64,000 bases of DNA from Lagopus muta. Its lineage: Eukaryota; Chordata; Aves; Galliformes; Phasianidae. This document shows positions 1 to 11,000 of this stretch, in pieces. Each line of letters begins with the position of its first letter. Within the stretch, counting starts at the first letter, position 1. The notes below the pieces were generated by a model, which was not told the origin of the DNA, made no database searches, and was given only the letters and a program-made list of their open reading frames with translations. A program made the position numbers and the translations under genes. Location of the stretch: assembly GCF_023343835.1 (NCBI RefSeq), contig NC_064447.1, positions 14,323,501-14,387,500 of the forward strand, given 5' to 3'.

Positions 1-474
1 CTCTGTTGAAAAACATGGGACTTCCAAAATCGCTTACTTTGACTTCAGAAAACATAATTTCGGCAGACATGGAGAAGACAATGCCACAGCTACTTCTTGG
101 TAAATATTTCTAACAAGCCCCTCTAACAACCCTAATCTGTGTTTTCAGATCCGATTTAATATCACCACAAAGCACAACCTCCCTCAAGCAAATTACCTTG
201 CTTTCGCTTCCCTTCCTGTGACACAACTCTCGTGACTTAACTGAAAGAGAACTGCCTGTTCTTTGTACTGACAACTGCAGTGGTATTCATTTATTTATTT
301 TTTCAGAAAACAGAGGCCCTCGGTACCAATTAAGCTGACTTGGAGTCTTCATCCTCTCCTGAGAACTACTCCTGTCACCCTACAGGATGAGGCCCGGAGC
401 CTCTCACTGACAGAGCTCCACAATGCCGAACACGCAGGCACGTAATGCCGTAAGGAAGAACTGCTCTTACTAAC
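1..474. other. EIF2AK1 intron 2 (partial)
   Basis: No further HRI exon could be recognised on the minus strand here. A possible acceptor-like TTTTCAACAG lies at the extreme left edge, but too little sequence follows to judge it. Confidence 0.5.
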
Positions 475-633
475 TTCGGAACAAGCACCTCGAGTGCACA
501 GGGTTGTGCGTGTACATGTGGCACAGGTGTTCCAGCAGCGACACCAAGAGCAGCTGGTTCTGGATGGTCGAAGTGAAATTCACAAACTTCTGCGACCCAT
601 TGGCCACTCGCAGTTCTGCCGGCACATCCGACT
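475..633 (-). CDS. EIF2AK1: EIF2AK1 coding exon 2
   Basis: 159 nt with a pyrimidine-rich acceptor (CTTCTCTTCATCAG, ending at 634) and a GTTAGT donor starting at 474. It encodes SDVPAELRV...NQLLLVSLLEHLCHMYTHNPVHSRCLFR, the conserved N-terminal helical segment of HRI. Phase is 1 at both ends. A second GTAAGA donor-like site a few bases downstream would add an in-frame TAG, so GTTAGT is preferred. Exon 3 could not be found in 1-470 and should lie outside the window. Confidence 0.88.
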
Positions 634-1101
634 CTGATGAAGAGAAGTCACAGACCGAGTTAGCTCGCCTTACGTTGCCGTCCGCACACTGAATCGAAGC
701 CCGCAGCGCTCCCACAGCTCAGCGCGGCGCGGCCTCGCAGAAAGGCACCGGCTGCTGCTAAGCGAGAAGTTCGAGGCGCTCACCGGAGACCGAAACACGA
801 CTAATGCTTTGAAATACCTCCAGGCGAACCGAACCGCCGAGGCTCCCGCGGCCGCCTCAGGCCTCCATCAGCCCCGGGGCCGCCACTCCCGCTCCGCCTC
901 TCCACCGGCGGCACCGCGGTGCTCCGACCTTCCCCACGCAGAAGGAGCCCCCCCCACTCCCACCCCTTCCTCCCCGCGGCGCCTCCCGAGGACGCCCCGC
1001 GTACCGTCGAAGCGTGGCTCCGGGCTCTCCTCAGGGAATTGAATGGCGGGCTGCCGGCGGCGGGTCGCGGCCTTCGGGGCGACCTCCCGGCCCCGCCACA
1101 T
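475..1101 (-). CDS. EIF2AK1: EIF2AK1 (HRI) 5' part: coding exons 1 and 2, gene continues off the left edge
   Basis: Heme-regulated eIF2-alpha kinase, a cytosolic serine/threonine kinase that phosphorylates eIF2-alpha during heme shortage, oxidative and mitochondrial stress. Only the N-terminal regulatory part is here. Joining 1101-1005 to 633-475 (minus strand) gives 256 nt, about 85 codons. The product includes PAIQFPEESPEPRFD, then the junction E, then SDVPAELRV and NQLLLVSLLEHL, and ends ...HSRCLFR. These match the human HRI N-terminus as I know it (AIDFPAEGPDPEYDESDVPAEL, here with similar spacing, and the near-identical ANQLLLVSLLEHL). The kinase domain lies beyond the window. The gene is head-to-head with USP42, with start codons about 3.8 kb apart and first exons probably a few hundred bp apart. 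The assignment is firm; the exact start Met is less certain. Confidence 0.9.
1005..1101 (-). CDS. EIF2AK1: EIF2AK1 coding exon 1
   Basis: 97 nt from an ATG at 1101-1099 (start MWRGREVAP) to a GTACGC donor at 1004-999. The exon ends in phase 1 with a single G that joins the AG of exon 2 to make the conserved Glu of ..RFD-E-SDVP. An in-frame GTG lies three codons upstream, but the ATG is the natural start, with G at -3. The 5'UTR extends into the CpG island and its cap site is not visible. Confidence 0.83.
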
Positions 1102-1583
1102 GCCCGGCACTGCGCCCGCGGCCTGCCCCGCCGCCGGTACCTGCCCGCCTCTGCGCAGGGCGAGCCCAGGGCCTGGGCGGGCGCTTTACTGCCGCTCCTG
1201 GAGCAAAGGGCGGAAAAACGTTAATCGGGGGGGGGGAGTAACGGGGCCGGAGACAAACAGAGCCGGCAAAGGGCCCGGCTCCGCGCGGGCCGCCGCCTCC
1301 TCGACCCGGGGGCCGCTAAGCGCCCTGAGAACCGGCCTGCGGCCGCCCCGCCTCAACCTTACGGAGGTGGCAGCCCTCGGGCCCGGCTCTGAGCGGGGGT
1401 CGCCGTGCCCCCCCTAGCGGCTCCCGGCGGCGGCACAGGGGCGGTGCCGGTCCCCGAGTGACCCGGAGGAGCTCGCTTCTCCCCCCGCCGCCGCGGCCGC
1501 CGCGGCCGCCGCCGCCGCCACCGCCGCCACCGCCGCCGCCTTCCCTCCCCCCGCCCGCTCGGCCGGCCGGCGCCGGGCCCCGG
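1102..1583. promoter_or_regulatory. Putative bidirectional promoter core
   Basis: This is the interval between the EIF2AK1 start codon (minus strand, 1101) and the presumed USP42 exon 1 (plus strand, donor at 1713). It is CpG-dense, and I saw no TATA box in a sensible place for either gene, consistent with dispersed initiation. No individual start site can be read from the sequence. Confidence 0.5.
1484..1541 (+). repeat. CCG/GCC trinucleotide tract in the presumed USP42 5'UTR
   Basis: An interrupted run of CCG triplets with CCGCGG and CCACCG interruptions, lying upstream of the inferred exon 1 donor. If transcribed it would sit in the USP42 5' leader. It is a candidate length polymorphism. 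Confidence 0.75.
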
Positions 1584-1603
1584 ATGCAAGAGGCCAGCGG
1601 AGG

Positions 1604-1610
1604 GACGTCA
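1604..1610. promoter_or_regulatory. CRE-like GACGTCA element
   Basis: GACGTCA matches seven of eight positions of the palindromic cAMP-response/ATF site TGACGTCA. It lies in the shared promoter region, inside the inferred USP42 exon 1. The match is seen; binding is inference. Confidence 0.35.
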
Positions 1611-1737
1611 TTGTTCCCCGACGGGCTGAAAGCGGAGGCGGAGCGGGCCGGGCTGAGGCGGGGGCTGCGGCGAGGGGGACCCGGCAGCGCCGAGTCGAGC
1701 GGGGCCGAGCCAGGTAATGGGACCGGGGAAAGCGGCG

Positions 1738-1785
1738 GGCCCGGCCCGGCCCGGCCCGGCACAACACGGCACGGCACGGCACAGC
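1738..1785 (+). repeat. CCCGG / CACGG pentanucleotide repeats
   Basis: Short tandem runs of CCCGG followed by GGCAC-type pentamers just downstream of the candidate USP42 exon 1 donor, at the start of intron 1. Confidence 0.7.
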
Positions 1786-1942
1786 AGCACCGCGTGCGCC
1801 TCCCGCCTGGAAATCAATGGGCCGGGGGGAGGGGCCGGCCCGGGAAGGGGAAGCGCCCGGCGGCAGCCGCCGGCTCGGCTCGGCCCGGCCCACCCCGCAC
1901 TTTCCCGCTGCCCGGCGGGAGGCCGGAGGGGGTGGGACCACC

Positions 1943-1962
1943 GGGCGGGGCGGGGCGGGGCG
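1943..1962 (+). promoter_or_regulatory. Tandem GC boxes (Sp1-type)
   Basis: Several overlapping GGGGCGG-type boxes in a row. Position is in early USP42 intron 1 within the CpG island. Sp/KLF binding is the standard expectation for this motif, not shown here. Confidence 0.55.
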
Positions 1963-2212
1963 CCGCTCCCAGCACAGCGACGCAGCGGCGCAGTAATCGT
2001 CCGGCCCCGTGACCGTCCGGCACCGGCCGCCTCCCGCCGCCTCCCGCCGCCTCCGTTATGCGCCGCGTCCCGCCCGCCGCTCCGTCCTCCTCCCGCCGCC
2101 GACTTGCGGACCCGGCGCCGCTTCCCGCGTCCCGCCCCGGCCGGAGGGTTTTGCGTCGCCCAGATGCCGCTCGGCGGCGCCCCGTTGTTCCCGCCGGCTC
2201 GGAGCCTCACGC

Positions 2213-2215
2213 CCC

Positions 2216-2243
<28 letters not shown>
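2213..2243 (+). repeat. Pure CCG/CGC trinucleotide microsatellite
   Basis: About ten uninterrupted CCG triplets in the CpG island, in USP42 intron 1 under the model used here. Confidence 0.8.
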
Positions 2244-2247
<4 letters not shown>

Positions 2248-4879
2248 AGGGGGTCCCGGCCCGCCTCGCCGCCCCACCCCCCCGGCTCCGTGGAACCCGG
2301 TCCCGCCTTCCCCGCCCCGTTGCCATGGTCACCGTCTCTCCGCGGGGCCAACCCCTCGTCGCTCCTGCCGCCGTCGGGCCGCGAAGCGCCGGTACGGACG
2401 CGGGAAGGGAAAAAAAGCGGAGCCGGGCCGGGAGGGCGGGCGTTGGGGCGGCACTCCGGCGGAGCAGGGCGGTGCGGGCCGTGGGGCGCTGCTGGGGGCG
2501 GGCGGAGGGGCCGCGCGGCCGTCGCCTCTCGGACGTTAGCGGCCGTGACCCCGTCGGCTCGGTTTTGTTTCGTGGGTCCGTCCCGCTTTGTACGGCCGCT
2601 GTTAATTTTGTAATAAGACGCGCCGCGAGCGCTCCCTCGATGCCGTGCACAAAGCCTTAAGCGGTGACTTAGGATCGCAGCATCGTCGCGGCTGGTGGAT
2701 CTCGCCCGCTCCCATCCCCGGCTCGGCCCCTCGCATCTCGCCGCTGCTCTGCTCTCCTCCGTGCGGGGCTGGAGCCGAGCTCGGGACGGGGCAGCGCTTC
2801 GTCGCCTTACCCGAACCGCTGACGTCTGATTTCCTTCTCAGTGTGTTGAGGAAAAGTCTGCAGACGCGAAAGTGCAGAGATAACACCTGAAGCACAAACC
2901 GTGTCCGTTCATTTTCGGAATATAGGAACAGAACTCGTATGTACGTATCTGTAGGATAAAGAAAAAGGAAATGCGGCCAATATCTGTAGCTTTAATACTT
3001 CTTTGTCAGAGATCAAATTAGACAGCAATGTAATTTGAAAAAGTGTATCTGGTGTATTCTTTCTGATGCTGGTACCTGCCTGCCACTGTGTTCTATTGGT
3101 ATGTAATAATGGAGCCCTGGGCAGCCCAGTGAAATGGAATGTAAGGTTTGCCTCATTGGTCATTGCGGCGCTCCCGGGTTGTGTGGAATAATGTTCTTCC
3201 CTTTTCATTGCCGTTTTGATTGTTTCTTGTCCCTCAAGTTTTAAATATGTTGTTGAAACTTTTTCCCTTTCAATCAGAAAAAAAGGAGATGTCACTGGTA
3301 TCTGCAGTTTGAAGACTGGATCTTATCTGAAAGTCACTGATCCCAGGCGCTGCCACCTTAGTCTTCCCATAGGACAAGGATGCCTTCGTTTCTCAGTTAA
3401 ATGAATTTTTTAGTTTTGCTTATTGTTTTGTCTGAAATGAAAAATGTATATGGAATGGATTTGAAATGATTTTTTAACTGAAGATTTAAAGAGAAAAATA
3501 TATAATTTGAGGCTATGCGCACAAGTTGTCATTTGTGGGACTCAAATTTACTGTGCTTTGTTCAACGTATTGTAAATCTAATGAATAGCAATCAAGTTTT
3601 GCCATAAATCTGAAGCCACTTCACGCTGTTCTCAGTCAGTCCAGTATAAGGAACTGGCTGATGGTTTCAATCCCTGCTAGGTTGGTTCCCTACACCTAGT
3701 GTGAGTGCTGCAGAAAACATTTACCCACGGACAGTGATAATTCCTCCCATCATTGTTCAGCTCCTTACTACATATACACAGTTACACGTCTTTAACGTGG
3801 TGTCATCTTGAAACCTAAGCAGCATTTCAAAAAGGACTTTAAATCAGTTACTGACGTTGTCCTTGAGGGCTGAGGGTCTTTTTGCCATTTCCTTTTTATA
3901 GCTTACATTCCTCTGTTGTTTTACAGCAGGGAAATGCAACTTTACAAAGTGGAACTGAAACAGAAAGCCCAAAAAGCATCTAACTTTTCAGCTTATAGGA
4001 GGAGTTGTGAGTGTGATAGGTGCAAAATAGCACTAGTAGTGCTGCCAGAGTTATACCCAAAGCAGTACTTTATGGAGGGGCCAAAGAAACTTTGGCAGAA
4101 AGAAGTGCACACGCATTTTCTTAGTCTCCTTTCCCAAGATTTCTCTGGGTGTTGAGGCTCAGAGGTATGCAGCTCGCAGGAGTGCAGAGAGGCTGAGTAT
4201 CTCCTCCTGAATCTTAGCATGGCAGGGCATGGATGTCCCTCTGCTTATAGCTCCTATTGGCTGGGAAAACGCATCTCGTGGTACTGACCCAACAGCCCTC
4301 ACAGACTGACTCAGAATCACTAACTGATGTGAGAACACTATGTAAAAGCTGTTATAGAATAGTATTTAAAAGCTGTTATGGTAGAATTGCAAGAAACCCT
4401 TTTTGATTGATACAGTAGACAGTGAGATAGAAAATGAGTATTGGAAAGAAAGCAAAAAAGTAACAGCTAAATGCAGTTACTTTTGTGCACACAAAATGGA
4501 AACAGGCAGGCTTTAAAGTCGTGGTGCTCTAACACCAGCAATAGGTGAATAACTGCTATCCCTCAGAGAATGACTTATATGTTTTTATATTAAAAAAAAT
4601 CAACACACCATAACTGTAATAGATTAAAATCCCTTGAAAGTGAAAATGTCATCAGTTGCTAGTTGTGCAGGAGTTAAGGTAGTACCCATAGAGTTTTGGT
4701 AGAAATTTTGATTTTGCATGTTTGGGGTTTTCTTTAAGTCCTTTACATGAGCTATTAGTGGTTAGCTATTCAATTCTTCAGGCTATTTCTTTGAGATTAA
4801 GTCACAGAATTTCTTCTGCTCTTCTCTTTGTGTAGCGCTGACATTCTTATGTCAACCAGCACTTCTATCTCTGTTGCAG

Positions 4880-5093
4880 ATATGAACAATGACCATAGAT
4901 AACAAGCCAAAATCTTCAAAGGCCAAAAAATCCTCATCGAGACAATCCAGTAAACCCAGGAAACCCCGTACTAAAACTATGAAGTCACGCACTGCAAAAA
5001 ACCAAAAACAGGTCTCTGAGAACGAAGGACGTGGAGGTGCTATTTATTGTAAATCATCTGAAAAAGTTAGACCTTTTTCCGTTGAAGATTTAA
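4880..5093 (+). CDS. USP42: USP42 exon 2 (first coding), residues 1-68
   Basis: Acceptor TCTGTTGCAG, then 9 nt of 5'UTR, then ATG at 4889 ([11 protein letters not shown]). Donor GTAAGTG at 5094, phase 1. The exon is Lys/Arg/Ser-rich ([20 protein letters not shown]), a likely nuclear localisation region, unlike the serine-rich, less basic human N-terminus. Confidence 0.88.
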
Positions 5094-8000
5094 GTAAGTG
5101 TGGTCTTTTATAGTGCTTCCATTTTCTTCAAAGCAAAACAAAAGTAGGAAATGCAGTTCTTACTTGTTGCACTGATGTGAAATGGGACTGCTGGAAATAA
5201 AGGCTTCAGCAGTAGATTTCAAGTTAGTGAATTGACAGAGACAACTGAAGCGGATCGGTGTTGCAGAACCTAGTCTTGATATATTTGCAGTCTATGCTGA
5301 AGTATGGGGATAATTTTTAATACACAGATTCATCCATGTCTTTGTTTTGCAAAGAGAAGTGCGCTTTGTTGTTGCCGTGCACAAGTTTTTGAATGGTAAC
5401 AGTGCTCTGGAGTGCTGTCTTCTCTGATAGTTGCTTGTTTTTACATTGCCCATCACCACCGTGTGTTACCAGCAAATTGGAGTGATGATATTAAAGCTGT
5501 CTGTAATAAGACTTTCTGGTTTGGATTATTGTTGGTTCTTGTGGATGCTCTTGCAGAATGCTATTTTTTAAATATTTGTTTTTTAAACAGAGCAAAAGCC
5601 CTTATGTTTTAAAATACAACTTTCTTGCAGTCATCAATGATGGAATTGCTCCACCAGAAAGGATTCTTTTTCCACCTGAGAAGATTTGTATGGATTGGCA
5701 ACAAACACAAAATGGAGTTGGAGTTGGACTCCAGAATCTTGGCAATACGTGTTTTATTAATTCTATTCTACAGTGTTTGACCTACACACCCCCACTCGCC
5801 AACTACATGCTTTCCCTTGAGCATACCCAGTCGTGTGAGTACTTGTAACACGGTTTGAAATCTGTGGGACAGCTCTGAGGTTGAAATAGCAGCAGTGATT
5901 CTCTGAAGAAATTGTACTTATCTGATTTTACCTGTAAAAGTTGGCTTTGAACATTGTATTAACAGTGGGCCCAGAACAGCATATGGAGTGATTTTGCCTT
6001 TAATGTAGCACGGTGAGGGAAGAAAAAAGAAAAAAAAAAAAGATTTCTTGCTTTGTGTAAATAATGAAACGCGTTGGAAAATAATGCATTTCATTTGGCA
6101 TCTGGGGTTCCTGGTAGGTGATAAAATTTAGGGTTCTGGCATCACAGATCCTTAGTCTTCACAGCCTAGAATCCATAATATGCTATGCTGGACTAAATGG
6201 TGTGATCATTGTTGAACCAGTTGAAAAACAACAGCAAAAACAACAAAAAAAATCACTATAGAAAGCAATATGAGCTGGGCTGTTACCAACTCAACTACAA
6301 ATTTCAATGTATTAAAATGTAGACTGACTTCGTCCTAAATAAAGTCTTGTATTTTATTTACTCTTTTCTTTGAATTTTATACTTGAATTTATTTAAGCCT
6401 AGGAGACTCTTATCATGCCTGTATATGTGTGCATTTACAAAGGCACCTGTATGCTTTCTAATTTGCTATCTTAGTATTTCTTTCTAGAAATTTAACTGTT
6501 TTCTTACTGTGTGTAAAAGTTGTTTCAAGTAAAAATCTCTTTGAAAAAAGGAGGGCAGAAGTATTATAGCAGACATTACTTTCATCTTTCCTTTCTCCCA
6601 AAGGATTCTTAGCTCTCTACCAAGAAGCTCACCTGACAGCAGTGTGCTGAAAATAACACATGTTCTCTTTATGCTGCATCATCAGTGTCCTATGTTCTCT
6701 CCTCATGTATATGTCTGGAGTTGACATTCCTGTCAGCCTTTAAAAAAAGTAACTTTCAAGTAGTTTTCTAGGTTTCTCATCAGAAAATACGTTTTAGTAC
6801 AGGCTTGGTGGATATTTTTACTCTATATAAAGAGTTTTGTGTAACAAAACGTCACAAGACTGCTGAGATATTGGCATCTTAGAAGAACAGAATGGAGCAT
6901 GGATGTTGTGTCCTCAGTTAAGACTTATTTCTTTGTAGCTATGTATATTTCATTAGACTGCGATGCTTTCTTCTTTCACCGTGCAGGTAATTGTCAAGGC
7001 TTCTGCATGATGTGCAGTATGGAAACTCACATTAACCGAGTCCTGTGTTGTGCTCTTGATGCCATCAGGCCTGTACTTATTGTCCATGAACTTAAAAGTA
7101 AGTGATTTCAGCTGTTTTTCTTTTTTGATATCTTTTAATATTTGGAGATGATGTTACAAATCGTTCTGTTACTATCTGGAAGAGAGGTTTTAGAAATAAA
7201 GTTTTCTTTCATTTTTATATGAGATAAATATTATAACCTTTTTATTCATTAGAAATAGCAAAACATTTCCACTATGGTGCTCAGGAAGATGCGCACGAGT
7301 TCTTACGCTTCACTGTTGATGCTATGCAGAAAGCGTGTTTGGATGAATACCCCATGTAAGCATAAATTACTTCTCTAGTACCTTTCTGTTCTCTATTTAC
7401 TGTCATAAATGAAAGTCTGTCCATGGCTTTCATAGAACTCTTTGAAAAGTTCATTCTGTATCTCAGATCTTCTGAGGTCTGATTATCATTTGTTTCCAGA
7501 CTAGACAGATCTTCTCAAGCAACCACCATCATTCATCAAATATTTGGAGGATTTCTAAGATCCAGAGGTACTTTAAAAACAATATTACTGCCCTCAGAAC
7601 TGATCTGTATCTTCTGTAGTAAAGCACTTTGTAGTGCGACTTAAGCAGTATGTATCATTAGTTGGAGACTGGGCAGTTAGTTTCTTTCACATATTGCTTG
7701 TAAAGCATTTGTTGTTTGTTTGTTTTTAAATCCAGTAAAGTGCTTGAACTGCAATGCAGTTTCGGATACATATGATCCATACCTTGATATACCTCTGGAT
7801 ATACAGGTAAGATTTTTTGTAGATATAGTTCAAGATGTCTAAATACATGTGCAACTTTCTAAAATAATCTCACTCAATTTAAAAAATGTGTTGTTAAAAC
7901 AAGAGCCGAGTGGTGATTGGGAAGTGGGTTGGACTTTGTCCTTCTGTGGAAGCATTGTAAACCATCTCCACATCTGCATTGGCTTTAAGCTGGAAGAATA

Positions 8001-11000
8001 ACTACCGTATTTACGCAAACGGTGATACAGTTGTACTTCTTTGTTATTCTACCTCAATATGAATGTAATTATTAGACTGATTTTCCCCATTACTGATGAC
8101 AAAGTACACTGCAGATGCTGTTTGTGGTATTGCAGAATTATTTGTTTCAAAGTAAGATTGCTTTCAAATCAGGTATGTGCTGAGCATACTCCTTCTGCTT
8201 CTTTCTTCACAGTGCTTGCTGGTTCATAGTAGATCTCCTAAGTATGAGTTAGCAAGATTCTCTCATAAACTACTAGTAAGTCTTTGGAATTTTGAATTTC
8301 CTTTGACTAATGCTCTTCTTTCTTATCTCTCCAGCACGTTTCTAATATTATCGAATCTCTAGAAAAATTTGTGAAACCCGAACAGCTGGCTGGAGACAAT
8401 TGCTATAAGTGCAGCAAGTAAGATTATTACTAATTACATATTTCTGTTAGATACTGGATTAATGTACTGCATGACTTTGACCATAAGCTACTTTTTTACT
8501 TCATTTGGAAATAATAAGACACAGCTCCTTTGTTGTTGTCTTTGCTTCATTTTGTTTAAACAATTAATGAACTGAAATAATTCAAAACTTGAAAATAATA
8601 CATATTTTGTAAATGAAAGAAGTGAAGCCTTTAGCTGATGTTATTTTATTCAAGTGTTGTCTGCTCTGTGGCTTGTCATGCCTCCTAGATGTGTGTTCTG
8701 AGCTCAAATATTCCTATTGCCAGAATTTAAAAGATGACTGCTTCAGCTCACTGCTGCTTATCAAAGGGCTACGGACTGTAATTTGGGATAGGAGTCAACA
8801 GCAGGTTGCTGAAGATCCTAGCATTCCCTGGGAAACAAAGTTAGACTTAGTCTCAGTGAATGCGAGCTGGCTCCATGATCAGTCATGTTAGCAGCCTCTG
8901 CTGGCTCACAATACAGTGCCTTGAACAGTTCTTGATATGTAGAACATGAGCTACTGCTGTCTTAAGTGAACTACCTTCCACCTACCCTTCACTTGGTGAA
9001 AGCGTATCAAGTTAAGATATGAAAAACATTTCTGTGTATGTGAGAAGTAATTGAACGTCTGTACGATACACTTTGGTAAAACAAGTTGTTCTTCAAACAA
9101 GTCCTCAGAAAAGCAAAGTCTGCCAGGCTCATTTCTGTAGGATTTCTGTCTGGCACTTCCAAGTGCAAAATGCAGTATCTGCTTTTTGTTGTTGGAAAAC
9201 TGTAAGAAAATTGGTAGGTTGAATGAAGAGCATCCCATAGGTTGTTAAAATAAGTTAACCCCAAGTTAATTTTAGTCTGTGGATCCTAGACAGCAACATG
9301 TAATGTATTCAGAATTCTCATAACTTACAGATTGTGTCTGATGAAGAGTAAGATAAGTGTAACAAGCACCTCACCTATGAATTGCACAGCCCTTCATTAC
9401 GTGCTCTGTGCAGCTGAGTCACACACAAAGCTGGGATTCTCAGCCTTTTTGCAAATTTGGAAAGAACAGCCTTGTGACTGTACAGTGCCTGGTCCTCTGC
9501 TGATAAACAATCCCATTCCTTCCTTTTTTTGCAATTGACGTGTCTTTTCATTCCTGCGATGATTTTTTTTTTTCTAGTAAAGGTGACTGCCTTAAAACTT
9601 TGTATCTAATTACAGTTTTTGTGTAATTCTATAAAATGCTTGGATTTTTTTGTTTATTTTGAAGAAGGGAATCTTAGGCATTCTCTTCTCGTTTGAACTC
9701 TCTGCCTTGTATTTTGACAGCAGAATTTGAAGACAGACACTTTTATTCTTTCTTTTTATTAGCTATCGACAGTACTTTTCTCGAGGAAATCTTCGTGCTA
9801 GTGGTTGTATTTTGCAGCTTGCACTGTAGATTCTGCCTTTGAGTGAGCAATGTACCAAACTTAAAATTAACACTTGAGTTCCAAAGAGTTGCAGATAGTT
9901 TCAGTCTCTTTTCAGACAACATCTGTACAGAAAGACATAAGTCAGACATCTCCTTCTTGTAGAATGATTGTGCTTCTCTTGTGTTTTTGATGCTAACAGA
10001 TGATCCATTTTGGAAATTATTTGCTGTAACTAGTCCTTAGGACCGAGGGTCCCTAGTTCCACTTTCAGTTTATCCAGAACACAAGTTCTGAGAAGCAATT
10101 TTTGTGTAACAAGAAATGGTACCTTGCCTTACCATCCAGTGATGTAACCTAATGATAGATTCGTGTTCGTGCTGCACTCTGAGCTGTTGTAAAGCCTTTT
10201 AGGCGTAACAAAAGTACTTGTTCAGACATTTGTTTGGCTATCAGAAGAAAATGTTCTAAATCCTTTATTATTTTGTTCAGTAGAGATGTCCTCTTATATC
10301 CTCCTATCTGCTCTGTATTAACAAACCTGAAAGGCAGTGTAGGATTTTTGAAACAAAAATACATGTTATGTATTTTGTTTGTTTATTTTGGGTGGAAAAA
10401 CAAGATGCTTTTAACCAGCTGTCTGTGCTTGTTTTTAAGTTGCAAGAAGATGGTGACAGCAACAAAGAGATTTACAATACATCGTTCTTCCAATATTCTC
10501 ACGCTATCACTGAAAAGATTTGCAGATTTCACAGGCGTGAAGGAGACCAAGGTACATTTATAGCTGTAGTACAACTTTGTCATCTTGGAATTGGACTTTC
10601 CCAAAGGCCAGATATTCAGAGTGCCCCTCTGCTGCCATCTGTCACACAGCACCATGTCACAGAATGTTGGTGAGAAGGTTCAACCCTCTGTTGCCATCCC
10701 ACCAGCAGCTGCCTCTGATGTCATGAGCTGACATCATAAAACAGGAGGCATTACTTTTGAAGTAACCCTTGTAATTCTAATCTTTGTTTTTTGGAAATGT
10801 TGTTCCCAGGATTGTTTCACAAGCTAGCCAAAATGAAGAATTTGGAAATAATGTTTGAATCTTCTTGTTCTCTCTTCAGGATGTTAAATATCCTGAGTAT
10901 TTTGACCTTCGAGCTTATATGTCTCAACCAGATGTAGAACCACTCGTTTATGCCTTATATGCGGTTCTGGTTCACAGCGGCGCCAGTTCTCAGGCAGGAC

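Larger units (their letters stand above)
700..2830. promoter_or_regulatory. CpG island spanning the EIF2AK1-USP42 divergent promoter
   Basis: Very high G+C with abundant undepleted CpG begins near 700 and fades near 2830, in contrast to the A/T-rich DNA on both sides. It covers EIF2AK1 exon 1 and the inferred USP42 exon 1. Such islands mark unmethylated, constitutive vertebrate promoters. Long open frames on both strands here are a by-product of the low stop-codon frequency in GC-rich DNA. Confidence 0.85.
1714..4879 (+). other. USP42 intron 1
   Basis: About 3.2 kb between the candidate non-coding exon 1 donor (GTAATG at 1714) and the exon 2 acceptor (CTGTTGCAG ending 4879). The first 1.1 kb is CpG island; the remainder is ordinary A/T-richer sequence in which I see no conserved exon or recognisable transposon. 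Short open frames such as 3916-4155 resemble nothing I know. Confidence 0.6.
1584..4902 (+). promoter_or_regulatory. Predicted overlapping uORF across USP42 exon 1 and exon 2
   Basis: An ATG at 1584 opens MQEASGGTSLF.. and stays open to the candidate donor CAG|GTAATG at 1713/1714 (130 nt, phase 1). Spliced to the acceptor at 4879, it continues as Asp-MNNDHR and stops at 4900-4902. That is 153 nt, or 50 codons plus stop. The USP42 start ATG at 4889 lies inside this frame's end in another register, so the two overlap by 14 nt. The ATG at 4882 alone would give a six-residue version. Context at 1584 is weak (C at -3), while the main start has A at -3, favouring leaky scanning. This depends on exon 1 being as proposed. 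Confidence 0.5.

Noticed and set aside
809-2660. Long plus- and minus-strand open frames in the CpG island (for example 1717-2613 plus, 1608-2351 minus)
   Set aside because: GC-rich DNA lacks stop codons; products are Arg/Pro/Gly/Ala low-complexity and overlap on both strands. Only the short HRI exon 1 segment is supported by homology.
3916-4155. 79-codon open frame in USP42 intron 1
   Set aside because: No recognisable homology or conserved splice context; expected by chance in 3 kb.
8004-8023. Inverted repeat ACCGT...ACGGT (ACCGTATTTACGCAAACGGT), resembling a transposon end
   Set aside because: Only a 5-bp stem, with no second terminus or target duplication found in intron 7; too weak to call.
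8613-8891. 92-codon open frame in USP42 intron 8
   Set aside because: No recognisable family, and the USP42 reading runs directly from exon 8 to exon 9 without it.
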